A stretch of DNA of 16,596 nucleotides from Synechococcaceae bacterium WB4_1_0192 (lineage in GTDB: Bacteria; Cyanobacteriota; Cyanobacteriia; PCC-6307; Cyanobiaceae). Position numbers and translations under genes: made by a program. Shown here one piece after another: positions 6,928 through 13,812 of this stretch (positions within the stretch are counted from its first letter, which is position 1; the number at the start of each line of letters is the position of its first letter). The DNA is taken from positions 1-16,596 of the forward strand of contig RFPK01000016.1 of assembly GCA_009926195.1 (NCBI GenBank). Reading direction: 5' to 3'. The notes below the pieces were generated by a model. That model did no database searches and was not told where the DNA came from. It worked only from the letters and a program-made list of their open reading frames with translations.

Positions 6928-7338
6928 TCAGGCGCCGCGGGTGGCTCCGGTCTCGGCCTTCTTCAGCTCCTTGGTGAGGCGGTCACGCAGGGCATCCGGC
7001 ACCGGACGGTTCGGGTAGTTGGCGTAGTGGCCCGCCAGGGAATTCACCGCGGTCTGCATCGTGGTGAAGGAGGCCAGGCCGTTCACCTGCCGCTGGGGCC
7101 GGTAGCGGGACATGTAGTCGTTGATCAGGGCGCGGGCCTGGGTCTCGGCCTCGGAGCGGCCAGGATCGTCGGCAGCCAGACCGATGGTGGCGAGCAGGCT
7201 GTCCGCCGTGGTCACGGTGTCCTCCACGTAATTGCCGGTGAGGGGGCCACCACTGCCGGAGCAGGCGGTGAGCAGCAACGAGAGGCAGAGACAGACCGCC
7301 ACCACGGCTGCCTGCAGACGACGCCATCCAGCAGCCAT
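6928..7338 (-). CDS. psb27: Photosystem II assembly lipoprotein Psb27
   Basis: Psb27 binds the lumenal side of CP43 in photosystem II assembly and repair intermediates and helps the manganese cluster assemble. The 136-residue precursor has a signal peptide with basic start (MAAGWRRLQ) and a hydrophobic core ending in the lipobox LLTAC. Cys26 should be lipidated and retained in the thylakoid membrane. The mature four-helix domain shows NYVEDTVTTADSLLATI, ARALINDYMSRYRP, LASFTTMQTAVNSLAGHYANYPNRP and LRDRLTKELKKAE, all typical of the family. The length is normal and the gene is undamaged. It lies 29 bp downstream of proS on the same strand and has its own terminator downstream. Confidence 0.95.
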   Translation of the reverse strand: MAAGWRRLQAAVVAVCLCLSLLLTACSGSGGPLTGNYVEDTVTTADSLLATIGLAADDPGRSEAETQARALINDYMSRYRPQRQVNGLASFTTMQTAVNSLAGHYANYPNRPVPDALRDRLTKELKKAETGATRGA

Positions 7339-7367
7339 CGGGGATCGTGCAAGGGTGAGCGCGGATC

Positions 7368-9085
7368 CTAGGGGCAGGCTCCGGCCAGGCCGGCGCGCTC
7401 CCGCTCGATCGTCGGCACCAGCGTGCTCAGCAGGGCGCTGGCTTCCAGCTCCTGTTTGGCGCCACCGGCGCGCTGCACCAGCTCGACGAGACCGGTGGCG
7501 GCACCTCGACCCACCACCACGCGCCAGGGGATGCCGAGCAGGTCCGCATCCTTGAACTTGACCCCGGCCCGCTCGCTGCGGTCGTCGAGCAGGGCATCAA
7601 TGCCGGCGGCCTGCAGATCGGTGTAGAGCTGCTCGGCCAGGGTGCGCTGGGCCTCATCGGCCGCATTGGCGATCACGACGATCGCTTCAAACGGCGCGAT
7701 GGCCGTTGGCCAGCAGATGCCGTCGCGGTCGTGGTGCTGCTCCACCGCGGCCTGGGCCAGGCGGGACACGCCGATGCCGTAGCAGCCCATCCAGAGGGGC
7801 TCGTCGACGCCGGCCTCGGTGGTGAAGGTGGCCTCCAGGGCAGCGGAATACTTGCGACCCAGCTGGAAGATGTGGCCCACCTCGATGCCGCGGCTGGCCT
7901 CCAGCACCTGCGTGGGATCGTGCAGGCAGCGGTCGCCGGGCTGGGCAGCCCGCAGATCAACCACCTGATCGGCTGCTGGCACGACGTTGAGGCCACTCCA
8001 GCTCACACCGACCCGGTGCTGATCGACGTCAGATCCAGGCTCAGCCCCTCGCTGCGCAGCAGCTCGGCGGTGAGCGGGTCGATGCCGAGCAGGGCGCCGT
8101 GCGCAGCGCTGAGGCGGGCGCTGACGGCATTGGCCAGCTTGACCTCGTTGAGCTCCTGATCGCCGCGCAGGCTCACCAGCAACGGCTGGCGCAGACCGTC
8201 CTCGAAGCGGGCGAGCAGCAGCAACACCTTGACCAGCTGGCTGGCGTCAAAGCCGTGGGCGGCGCAGAGCTCCTCGATCGAGCGCTGACCCGGGGTCGAG
8301 AGCTCCTCGCCGCTGCCGCCCGCCCGGATGCCGCCGGGCAGGGGGAGGCCCTCAGCCGGCAGGGACACCGCACGCTCCTGATTGGCTGCGTAGCGCCCAT
8401 CGCCGCTGGCCAGGATCAGATCCTCACCGGCCTCGGCGGTGACCATGAACTCCTGGCTGGCCGAACCACCGATGGCGCCGCTGTCGGCCTCGACGGCCAC
8501 GGCCCGCAGACCGCAGCGGCTGAAGATGCGCCGATAGGCCCCGTCCATGGCGGCATAGGTCTGCCTGAGACAGGCCTCATCGGCGTGGAAGGAGTAGGCA
8601 TCCTTCATGATGAATTCACGCCCGCGCATCAGGCCGAAGCGGGGACGGATCTCATCGCGGAATTTGGTCTGGATCTGGTAGAGGTTCACCGGCAACTGCC
8701 GGTAGGACCTCAGCAGATCAGCGGCCAGGGCCGTGATCACTTCCTCGTGGGTGGGTCCCAGTCCGAGCTCGCGACCCTGCCGATCCTCCAGGTGGAACAT
8801 GATCCCCTCACCGGCCGTGTAGCCGGCCCAGCGGCCGCTGCGCTGCCACAGCTCAGCCGGTTGGAGCTGGGGCAGCAGGGTCTCGAGCGCGCCGGTGGCG
8901 TTGAGTTCCTCCCGCACGATCGCCGACACCTTCCGCAGCACCCGCCAGAGCAGGGGCAGGTAGGCGTAGATGCCGCTGCCGACCCGGCGGATGTAGCCGG
9001 CGCGCAGCAACAGCTTGTGGGAGGGGATCTCGGCCTCGGCGGGGTCATCCCGCAACGTCACCAGCATCAGGCGGGAGACGCGCAT
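7368..9085 (-). pseudogene. proS: Prolyl-tRNA synthetase, split by a deletion/frameshift in the editing domain
   Basis: ProRS charges tRNA-Pro. The upstream frame (9085 to 8003, 360 residues) has class II motifs including RVGSGIYAYLPL, LGPTHEEVIT (109-118), FRDEIRPRFGLMRGREF (142-158) and the start of the INS editing insertion (EADSGAIGGSASQEFM). It leaves homology after LLRSEGL, at about 8045-8060, and stops at 8003. The second frame resumes homology at DVDQHRVGVSWSGL and carries motif 3 (WMGCYGIGVSRLAQAAVEQHH) and the anticodon-binding domain (APFEAIVVIAN, KFKDADLLGIPWRVVVGRG), ending in TAG at 7368. Roughly 45-50 residues at the end of the editing domain are missing relative to the family. 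The downstream frame has a GTG at 8006 overlapping the upstream stop (GTGA), so coupled translation as two proteins is formally possible, but the homology begins before that GTG. Confidence 0.88.
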
Positions 9086-9224
9086 GGGATCCGTGGGGCA
9101 GGGTGAAGCCGGAAGCTACCACCAGGCTTTCAGCCAAGCCTCGATCCAACCACCAGCAGCGCAGGGGGCAACCGCTTAGCGAACCGCCACAACTGCAGCC
9201 AAAAGATCGAATGTTTTCCAGCTC

Positions 9225-9242
9225 AGCAGAGCAAACTCTGCT
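9225..9242. promoter_or_regulatory. Perfect inverted repeat upstream of the gene at 9284, possible operator
   Basis: AGCAGAG-CAAA-CTCTGCT is a perfect 7-bp dyad centred 50 bp upstream of the ATG at 9284, inside the 198-bp divergent spacer between proS and that gene. It could be an operator or a small leader hairpin. I see no convincing -35/-10 pair for either gene in this spacer. Confidence 0.45.
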
Positions 9243-9283
9243 AGGTTCGTCGGCATATCCCAGCTGTCGCACACCCGTCTCAC

Positions 9284-9805
9284 ATGGCCACCCCTCCGTT
9301 TGCCGCTGGGATGGGCCTTGCCGGTGTCAGCTCCTACCCCCCCGCTTCCGTGAGCCAAGGCGCCAGTGGTCTTGCCGGTCAGTCCGGTTCTGCTGCCGAG
9401 GCCGCTGCCAACTCGTCAGAGAATGCAGAACATCTGATCGGCATTGATGAAGTGCAGCGGTCCTTGAACCGCTCGAGGGCTTCGGTGTATCGCTACACCA
9501 ATACCGACCCTCGCAATCTCAATCCCCCGTTCAACCCGCGCAAGCTCAATCCCGAATATCGGACCGACCAGAAAGAGGCCCTGATGTTCCATCCGAACGA
9601 AGTGGCCCGCTTCGCTCGCGATGTGCTGCGCATCAAGGAAGTCACGGTTGAGGTGCTCAACTCGCCCTCCACCGCGACCCAGCAACTGCTGAGCTCCATT
9701 CTCGAGGAGCTGCGCAGCATCCGCGAACTGCTGAGTGGTGACAGCCGAACCACCAGCCTTGATGTGCGGCGCGAGCAGAATGACCAGGCGCGCCCGGCCG
9801 CCTGA
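9284..9805 (+). CDS. Possible DNA-binding protein of unknown function
   Basis: The 173-residue product has three parts. Residues 1-45 are a low-complexity Ala/Gly/Ser/Pro segment. Residues 50-118 are a compact, conserved-looking domain starting LIGIDEVQRSLNRSRASVYRY, which has the pattern of a helix-turn-helix (short helix, turn at LNRS, then a recognition-type helix ASVYRY). It continues with PPFNPRKLNPEYR and FHPNEVARFARDVL, reminiscent of a MerR- or excisionase-like winged helix. Residues 130-152 form an amphipathic helix (QLLSSILEELRSIRELL) suited to dimerisation. I recognise no named family with certainty; the DNA-binding role is inferred. The ATG lacks a clear Shine-Dalgarno. It is transcribed divergently from proS, with a perfect dyad in the spacer. 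Confidence 0.8.
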   Translation: MATPPFAAGMGLAGVSSYPPASVSQGASGLAGQSGSAAEAAANSSENAEHLIGIDEVQRSLNRSRASVYRYTNTDPRNLNPPFNPRKLNPEYRTDQKEALMFHPNEVARFARDVLRIKEVTVEVLNSPSTATQQLLSSILEELRSIRELLSGDSRTTSLDVRREQNDQARPAA

Positions 9806-9858
9806 ATCCGCCGCCGCCGGACCATCGATCAAAGCCGATCGACCGCCCAACTTCTCCC

Positions 9859-10182
9859 TTGGACGACGAACCCCCTCCCCGAGCCAGTGGATCTGGCCGG
9901 AGCGCAACCGACCGATCCCAAGGCCGGGAGCGGCCGGTCGTTGCACTCGCCTCCGAATCGCCTTACGGCGCCAGCAGCCTGTTTCACGGCACGGCTCCGC
10001 TGCTCGGTGCCCTGATCGGACTGCTGACCCTGGCGCTGCCGCTGACCAGCGTGCTCACCAGCAGACCTGGGGTGGCTCCGGGCGGGGCCACCCACAGGAT
10101 CAATCCAGGCGCTGCACCAGGAAACCCTCAAAGCCGAGGGCCTGGAAGACACGGGCCGGATCGCCGAAGCCTGCTGCATTGA
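9859..10182 (+). CDS. Doubtful small one-helix membrane protein
   Basis: This would occupy the otherwise empty stretch between the gene ending at 9805 and the methyltransferase stop. It opens with a TTG, has a polar 35-residue start, then SPYGASSLFHGTAPLLGALIGLLTLALPLTSVL, in which about 20 residues form a good transmembrane helix. The last 25-28 residues are antisense to the methyltransferase gene and look like read-on. The helix and the SSLFHGTAPL segment look more like protein than noise, but there is no ATG or GTG start in frame and no Shine-Dalgarno. It may be a real small protein, possibly cotranscribed with the upstream gene, or a chance frame in GC-rich DNA. Confidence 0.4.
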   Translation: MDDEPPPRASGSGRSATDRSQGRERPVVALASESPYGASSLFHGTAPLLGALIGLLTLALPLTSVLTSRPGVAPGGATHRINPGAAPGNPQSRGPGRHGPDRRSLLH

Positions 10183-10789
10183 CCAGGCTGGTCAGGCGCG
10201 ACAGACCGATCGGGTGCAGGCCCTCGCTGATCTGGGCGAGATCAGCACGATGGTCTTCAGGACCGCTGCCATCAAGACCGCTGGCCCGCTGAAAGCCCCG
10301 CCAGGCGGCGCCGATCTGGTCTTCCAGCGAGGGCAGGGACGTCTGCATCAGATCCACCAGCAGCAGCTGGGCGCCTGGCCTGAGACAGCGGGCCATGGCG
10401 CCGAGGAAGGCCAGCTTGCTGCCGTCATCGGGGAGCGATTGGAGCACCAGCACCGCCAGGGCGCCGGCGTAACGCGCCTGATGACCAGGCTGATCGAGCA
10501 GATCCTCCACCGTGCTCTGGTGCCAGGCGATGCGCGGATCCTCCGCCAGCTTGCGGCGAGCCTCGTCGAGCATCACCGCGCTGGGGTCCAGGGCTGCCAG
10601 GCGCCAGTCCGGTCGCTGGGCCACCGCCTCCAGCAGTTCAGAGCCAGTGCCGCAGCCTGCAACCAGCACCTCGCTGCCTGAGGCACTGGCCAGAGGCGAA
10701 GCGGCCAGCAACGCCACACCAAGGCGGGCGAGGCTGCCGTAGCCAGGGATGACCTGGCTCTGGATTCGGTCGTAACCCGATGGATTCAC
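10100..10789 (-). CDS. Class I SAM-dependent methyltransferase
   Basis: The 229-residue protein has the Rossmann-type methyltransferase pattern. An N-terminal YDRIQSQVIPGYGSLARLGV region precedes motif I VLVAGCGTGSELL (41-53), where SAM binds. LAALDPSAVMLDEARR holds the acidic residue for the ribose hydroxyls, and ALAVLVLQSLPDD followed by LRPGAQLLLVDLM are the central strands. The C-terminal third is helical. The YDR..IPGY start is seen in a group of uncharacterised bacterial methyltransferases; the substrate cannot be told. The start codon is GTG at 10789 with no obvious Shine-Dalgarno. It is divergent from the ferredoxin gene with about 129 bp between starts. Confidence 0.88.
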   Translation of the reverse strand: MNPSGYDRIQSQVIPGYGSLARLGVALLAASPLASASGSEVLVAGCGTGSELLEAVAQRPDWRLAALDPSAVMLDEARRKLAEDPRIAWHQSTVEDLLDQPGHQARYAGALAVLVLQSLPDDGSKLAFLGAMARCLRPGAQLLLVDLMQTSLPSLEDQIGAAWRGFQRASGLDGSGPEDHRADLAQISEGLHPIGLSRLTSLVNAAGFGDPARVFQALGFEGFLVQRLD

Positions 10790-10918
10790 GGGAGCTGCGC
10801 TTGTTGGCCCATGCTAGGGAGCCCGGCAGGACTGCATTCCGTGTCAGCCCTCAGCGGAATCGTCCGAAATCGCCGCCGGGCAGGTAAGTTTGTCGGCGCC
10901 GAAGATCCCCGTCCGACC

Positions 10919-11278
10919 GTGCCCACCATCCGTTTTGAACAGGAAGGCCAGCAGGTCGGTTGCATCGAGGGGGCCAACCTCCGCAAGGCCGCCCTGGATG
11001 CCGGCGTCAACCCCTACAAGGGCCTGAACAACCTCAACAACTGCGGTGGTGTCGGCCAGTGCGGCACCTGCGTCGTCGAGGTGGTGGAAGGCATGCAGAA
11101 CCTGTCCCCCCGCAGCGATGTGGAGCAGGTCTACCTGGCTGATCGTCCCGCCAACTACCGCCTGAGCTGCCGCACCAGCGTCAACGGTGACGTGACGATC
11201 CGCACCCGTCCCCAGGACGGCGTTGGCAAGGGTTCCAACAGCCTGATCGGCGCTGTGAAGTCCCTGCTCGGCAAGTGA
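10919..11278 (+). CDS. [2Fe-2S] ferredoxin with C-x5-C-x2-C spacing
   Basis: The 119-residue protein is a small soluble electron carrier. Cluster ligands are Cys42, Cys48, Cys51 (NCGGVGQCGTC) and Cys84 (YRLSCRTSV). The first pair is spaced by five residues, as in adrenodoxin-like bacterial ferredoxins, rather than four as in plant-type photosynthetic PetF, so this is probably not the main photosystem I acceptor. The C-terminal tail after residue 98 is Gly/Lys rich. I place the start at the GTG at 10919 (MPTIRFEQEG), because the fold begins there; the in-frame ATG at 10811 would add 36 unstructured, non-conserved residues. The stop overlaps the next gene's GTG by four bases (GTGA), so the two are translationally coupled. 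Confidence 0.9.
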   Translation: MPTIRFEQEGQQVGCIEGANLRKAALDAGVNPYKGLNNLNNCGGVGQCGTCVVEVVEGMQNLSPRSDVEQVYLADRPANYRLSCRTSVNGDVTIRTRPQDGVGKGSNSLIGAVKSLLGK

Positions 11279-11652
11279 GCGCCGCGCCCCTGCGCCTCTA
11301 CAGCTACCCCGCCTGCGGCACCTGCCGCAAAGCCCTGCAATGGCTCGCCCAGCAGGGCCTTTCCATGCAGAGCGGCAACCTGGAGCTGGTGGACATCACC
11401 GTCACGCCCCCCAGCCCGGCGGAACTGCGCACGGCCTTCGACGCGCTCGGTCGCAAACGCCTCTTCAACACGAGCGGCCAGAGCTACCGGGCCCTGGGTG
11501 CCGCCACGGTTGCAGCCATGAGCGACGAGGAGGCCCTGGCGGCCCTGGCCGCAGACGGCAAGCTGATTCGCCGCCCCTTTGCAATCAGCGCTGGCGGTGC
11601 TGTGCTGGTGGGCTTCAAATCTGAGGAGTGGGCCGCAGCCCTTGCCCCTTAG
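11275..11652 (+). CDS. Spx/ArsC-family thioredoxin-fold protein
   Basis: The 125-residue protein matches the arsenate reductase/Spx/MgsR family. It has an N-terminal strand LRLYSY and a redox CxxC at Cys14-Cys17 (PACGTCRKALQWL). DITVTPPSPAEL, RLFNTSGQSYRALG, LAADGKLIRRPF and VLVGFKSEEW follow, all normal family landmarks. Members are either arsenate reductases or redox-sensing RNA polymerase-binding regulators; the CxxC pair is as in Spx, and the two cannot be separated here. The GTG start overlaps the ferredoxin stop. Its TAG overlaps the stop of the convergent membrane-protein gene (TTAG, 11649-11652). Confidence 0.88.
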   Translation: MSAAPLRLYSYPACGTCRKALQWLAQQGLSMQSGNLELVDITVTPPSPAELRTAFDALGRKRLFNTSGQSYRALGAATVAAMSDEEALAALAADGKLIRRPFAISAGGAVLVGFKSEEWAAALAP

Positions 11653-12973
11653 CTGCGCGGCGGGGCAAGGTCGTCGAGTTCGTCCATCAAGGCATCGATC
11701 CCGGCTCGGTTCATCTGAGCCAGATAGGTGCACTTGAGCTGCTGCAACAGCGTGCAGAGCAGCAACTGGCTGGTCTCCAGGGTGGTGCCACGCTCCAGAC
11801 GGCCAGCTGACGCGTAAGGATCGGCGGAACCGCCAGGCCACCGGGAACCTCGCGCAGGCTCTGCTGCAGGGCGTGGCCGAGCAGGGCCTGCAGCTGGGGA
11901 GACAGCCGCGGCGCCACCTGCCCCAGCAGCAGCGGCCCCCAGAGCCGGATCAATTCCAGCAGCTCCTGCTGCTCGCCGAGCCCCACACTCTGGTGGCTGC
12001 GAAGCTCGCGGATCCAACGGGGCCACTGCGGCGAGCGGATCAACGACTGAGCGCCATCAACGAGCTGCAGGGCGAGAACCTCAAACAATTCCAGCGCCAA
12101 CAGAGCGACAACGGCCCGACTGACGGCCGCCCGCAGCGGTTCCATATCAACCAGACCGGCGGCGCTGAGGCGCTCCACCACCGGCGCCAGCCGCAACCAA
12201 CGCCAGAACGGCAGCAACAGCGGTAGATCAATCCAGCGCCGCAGCAGGGCATCGCGCCACCCCAGGGCGGGGAACCGCCGCCGCAGACGGAGCACCCGCA
12301 GCGCGATGTCCAGGGCAAACACGCTCTGGAACAGCAGGAGATCCACGCGCCAGAAATGATCCGTCGGACGGCCGTTCTCATCGATCGAGCGCCAGTAGCT
12401 GGTCGCCACCAGCGGCAGGACCTGCTGCTGCCAGAAGCGACGTTCACGGCTCCAATCCCTCCGCTGCAGCCAGCGATCGGACAGCAACCGCTCTGCCGCC
12501 TGCCGCGCCGAATCGAGACCGGCTCGCTGGCGCAGGCGGTTCTTCAGCTTCTCGAGGGTGCCGCTGTTGCCGGAAGCGGCAAAGGGATTTTCATGGAGCA
12601 TCTCCACGGTCATCTGCAGCTGGCGCTGGCGCAGGGGTGCCAGCTGAGCGGCGGAGGCACCGCGCTGGAGAGCCTGATCCAGCTGCGCAAAGCCAGCAAG
12701 CCAGGCCTGGGTCTCACGGTGGGGCTCGATGCCCTTCACGGGGTCGTAGAGGGGGGTGATGTCGGGCAGTGCAGAGAGCGGCACCACCAGCGGCACCTGG
12801 GGCAACGGCGTGAGGTTGCGCTGCAGCCAGAAGGTGCGCAGGGGGAGATAGCTGATGTCGAACAGCACCCACACGAGATTGACCCCGGCCCAGAGGGCCA
12901 CCGCCCGATCCCAGTGCCGCCAGAAGCTCGGCGAGGCGGCCCTCTGGGTGCTGAACCAGCGGGGACGAACCAT
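11649..12973 (-). pseudogene. Conserved cyanobacterial membrane protein with one-base frameshift near the 3' end
   Basis: This is a family of unknown function common in cyanobacteria. The start is the ATG at 12973 (MVRPRWFSTQ); frames further upstream run into lepB. Landmarks are a transmembrane helix at about 24-46 (WAGVNLVWVLFDISYLPLR), then PLYDPVKGIEPHRET, HENPFAASGNSGTLEKLKNRLR, FWRVDLLLFQSVFALDIALR, WIDLPLLLPFWRWLRLAPV and LVDMEPLRAAVSRAVVALL. At about 11797-11810 the frame must shift. The first frame runs on as Cys/Ser/Trp-rich nonsense to 11711. The neighbouring frame gives a natural ending (LERGTTLETSQLLLCTLLQQ, YLAQMNRAGIDALMDELDDL) to TAA at 11649. The span is one base short of 442 codons, so a single lost base explains it. 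The effect on function is uncertain, as only about the last 50 residues change. Confidence 0.83.
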
Positions 12974-13038
12974 CGGGTCGAGGCTACGAGGAGGGCCTAA
13001 TCTTCCGGTCTTCCACGCGCCGCGCCCAGCGTCAGCCC

Positions 13039-13812
13039 TTGCCGCAGAACGATCCGTCATCCGAATCGGCCACTGGCGCCCCAACGAGCGACCGACCGAC
13101 CACAACCACTGAGCACGGGCAGGAGAGCCCCTGGGTGTTCTGGCGTGGCGTGCTGATCACCCTGGGCCTGGCCCTGGGGATCCGGGAATACCTGCTGGAG
13201 GCGCGCTACATCCCCTCCGGCTCGATGCTGCCCGGCCTGCAGCTGCAGGACCGTCTGCTGGTGGAGAAGCTCACCTACCGGCAGCGGTCGCCACGCCGCG
13301 GCGAGGTGGTGGTGTTCCACGCCCCTCAGCATTTCGATCCCGTTCTGCGGGGCGAGCACCAGGTCAGCCCGCTGCGCTGCCTGCTGGTCAATCTGCCGCT
13401 GGTCAACGCTCTGCCCGGCCTGCAGACCCCCGCCTGCGATGCCTACATCAAACGGGTTGTGGCCGTGGCGGGCGATCGGGTCGTGGTCAATCCCCGCGGT
13501 GAGGTCAGCGTCAACGGGCGCCGGTTGAACGAGCCCTATGTGCGCGACTACTGCCCCGTCGATGCCTATGGGATGGGTCCCTGCCGCACCCTCAATGCCG
13601 TGGTACCGCCCAGGCACGTGCTGACCCTGGGCGACAACCGGGCCGACAGCTGGGATGGTCGCTTCTGGCCCGGTGGCCCATTCCTGCCGGAGAGCGAGAT
13701 CATCGGGCGGGCCTTCTGGCGGTTCTGGCCCCTCGGCACGGCCGGGGAGCTGAGCAGTCCCGATCCGCTCAGGCCTGCACCAGCGCAGGGCCGCGCCAGA
13801 GCCGGGGGTTGA
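13039..13812 (+). CDS. lepB: Signal peptidase I
   Basis: LepB cleaves signal peptides from exported proteins at the membrane. The N-terminus is a polar Ser/Thr stretch, then one membrane helix (about 33-52) leading into YIPSGSMLPGL with nucleophile Ser62. RRGEVVVFHAP follows, then YIKRVVAVAGDRV with the general-base Lys138, and LGDNRADSWDGRFW (197-210), the box E signature. All catalytic residues are present and the core is normal length. The only start in frame before the helix is a TTG at 13039, with no Shine-Dalgarno, so the true start is uncertain. About the last 15 residues (from DPLRPAPAQG) are antisense to the convergent dihydroorotase-like gene (44-bp overlap). It is divergent from the membrane-protein gene, with 65 bp between starts. 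Confidence 0.93.
   Translation: MPQNDPSSESATGAPTSDRPTTTTEHGQESPWVFWRGVLITLGLALGIREYLLEARYIPSGSMLPGLQLQDRLLVEKLTYRQRSPRRGEVVVFHAPQHFDPVLRGEHQVSPLRCLLVNLPLVNALPGLQTPACDAYIKRVVAVAGDRVVVNPRGEVSVNGRRLNEPYVRDYCPVDAYGMGPCRTLNAVVPPRHVLTLGDNRADSWDGRFWPGGPFLPESEIIGRAFWRFWPLGTAGELSSPDPLRPAPAQGRARAGG

Noticed and set aside
8099..9106. Long open frame opposite proS
   Set aside because: It is an antisense shadow of conserved ProRS motifs, with no domain of its own.
10836..10860. ATTCCG ... CGGAAT inverted repeat upstream of the ferredoxin
   Set aside because: Arms of only six bases with a 13-base spacer are expected by chance in a 129-bp spacer; no promoter elements align with it.
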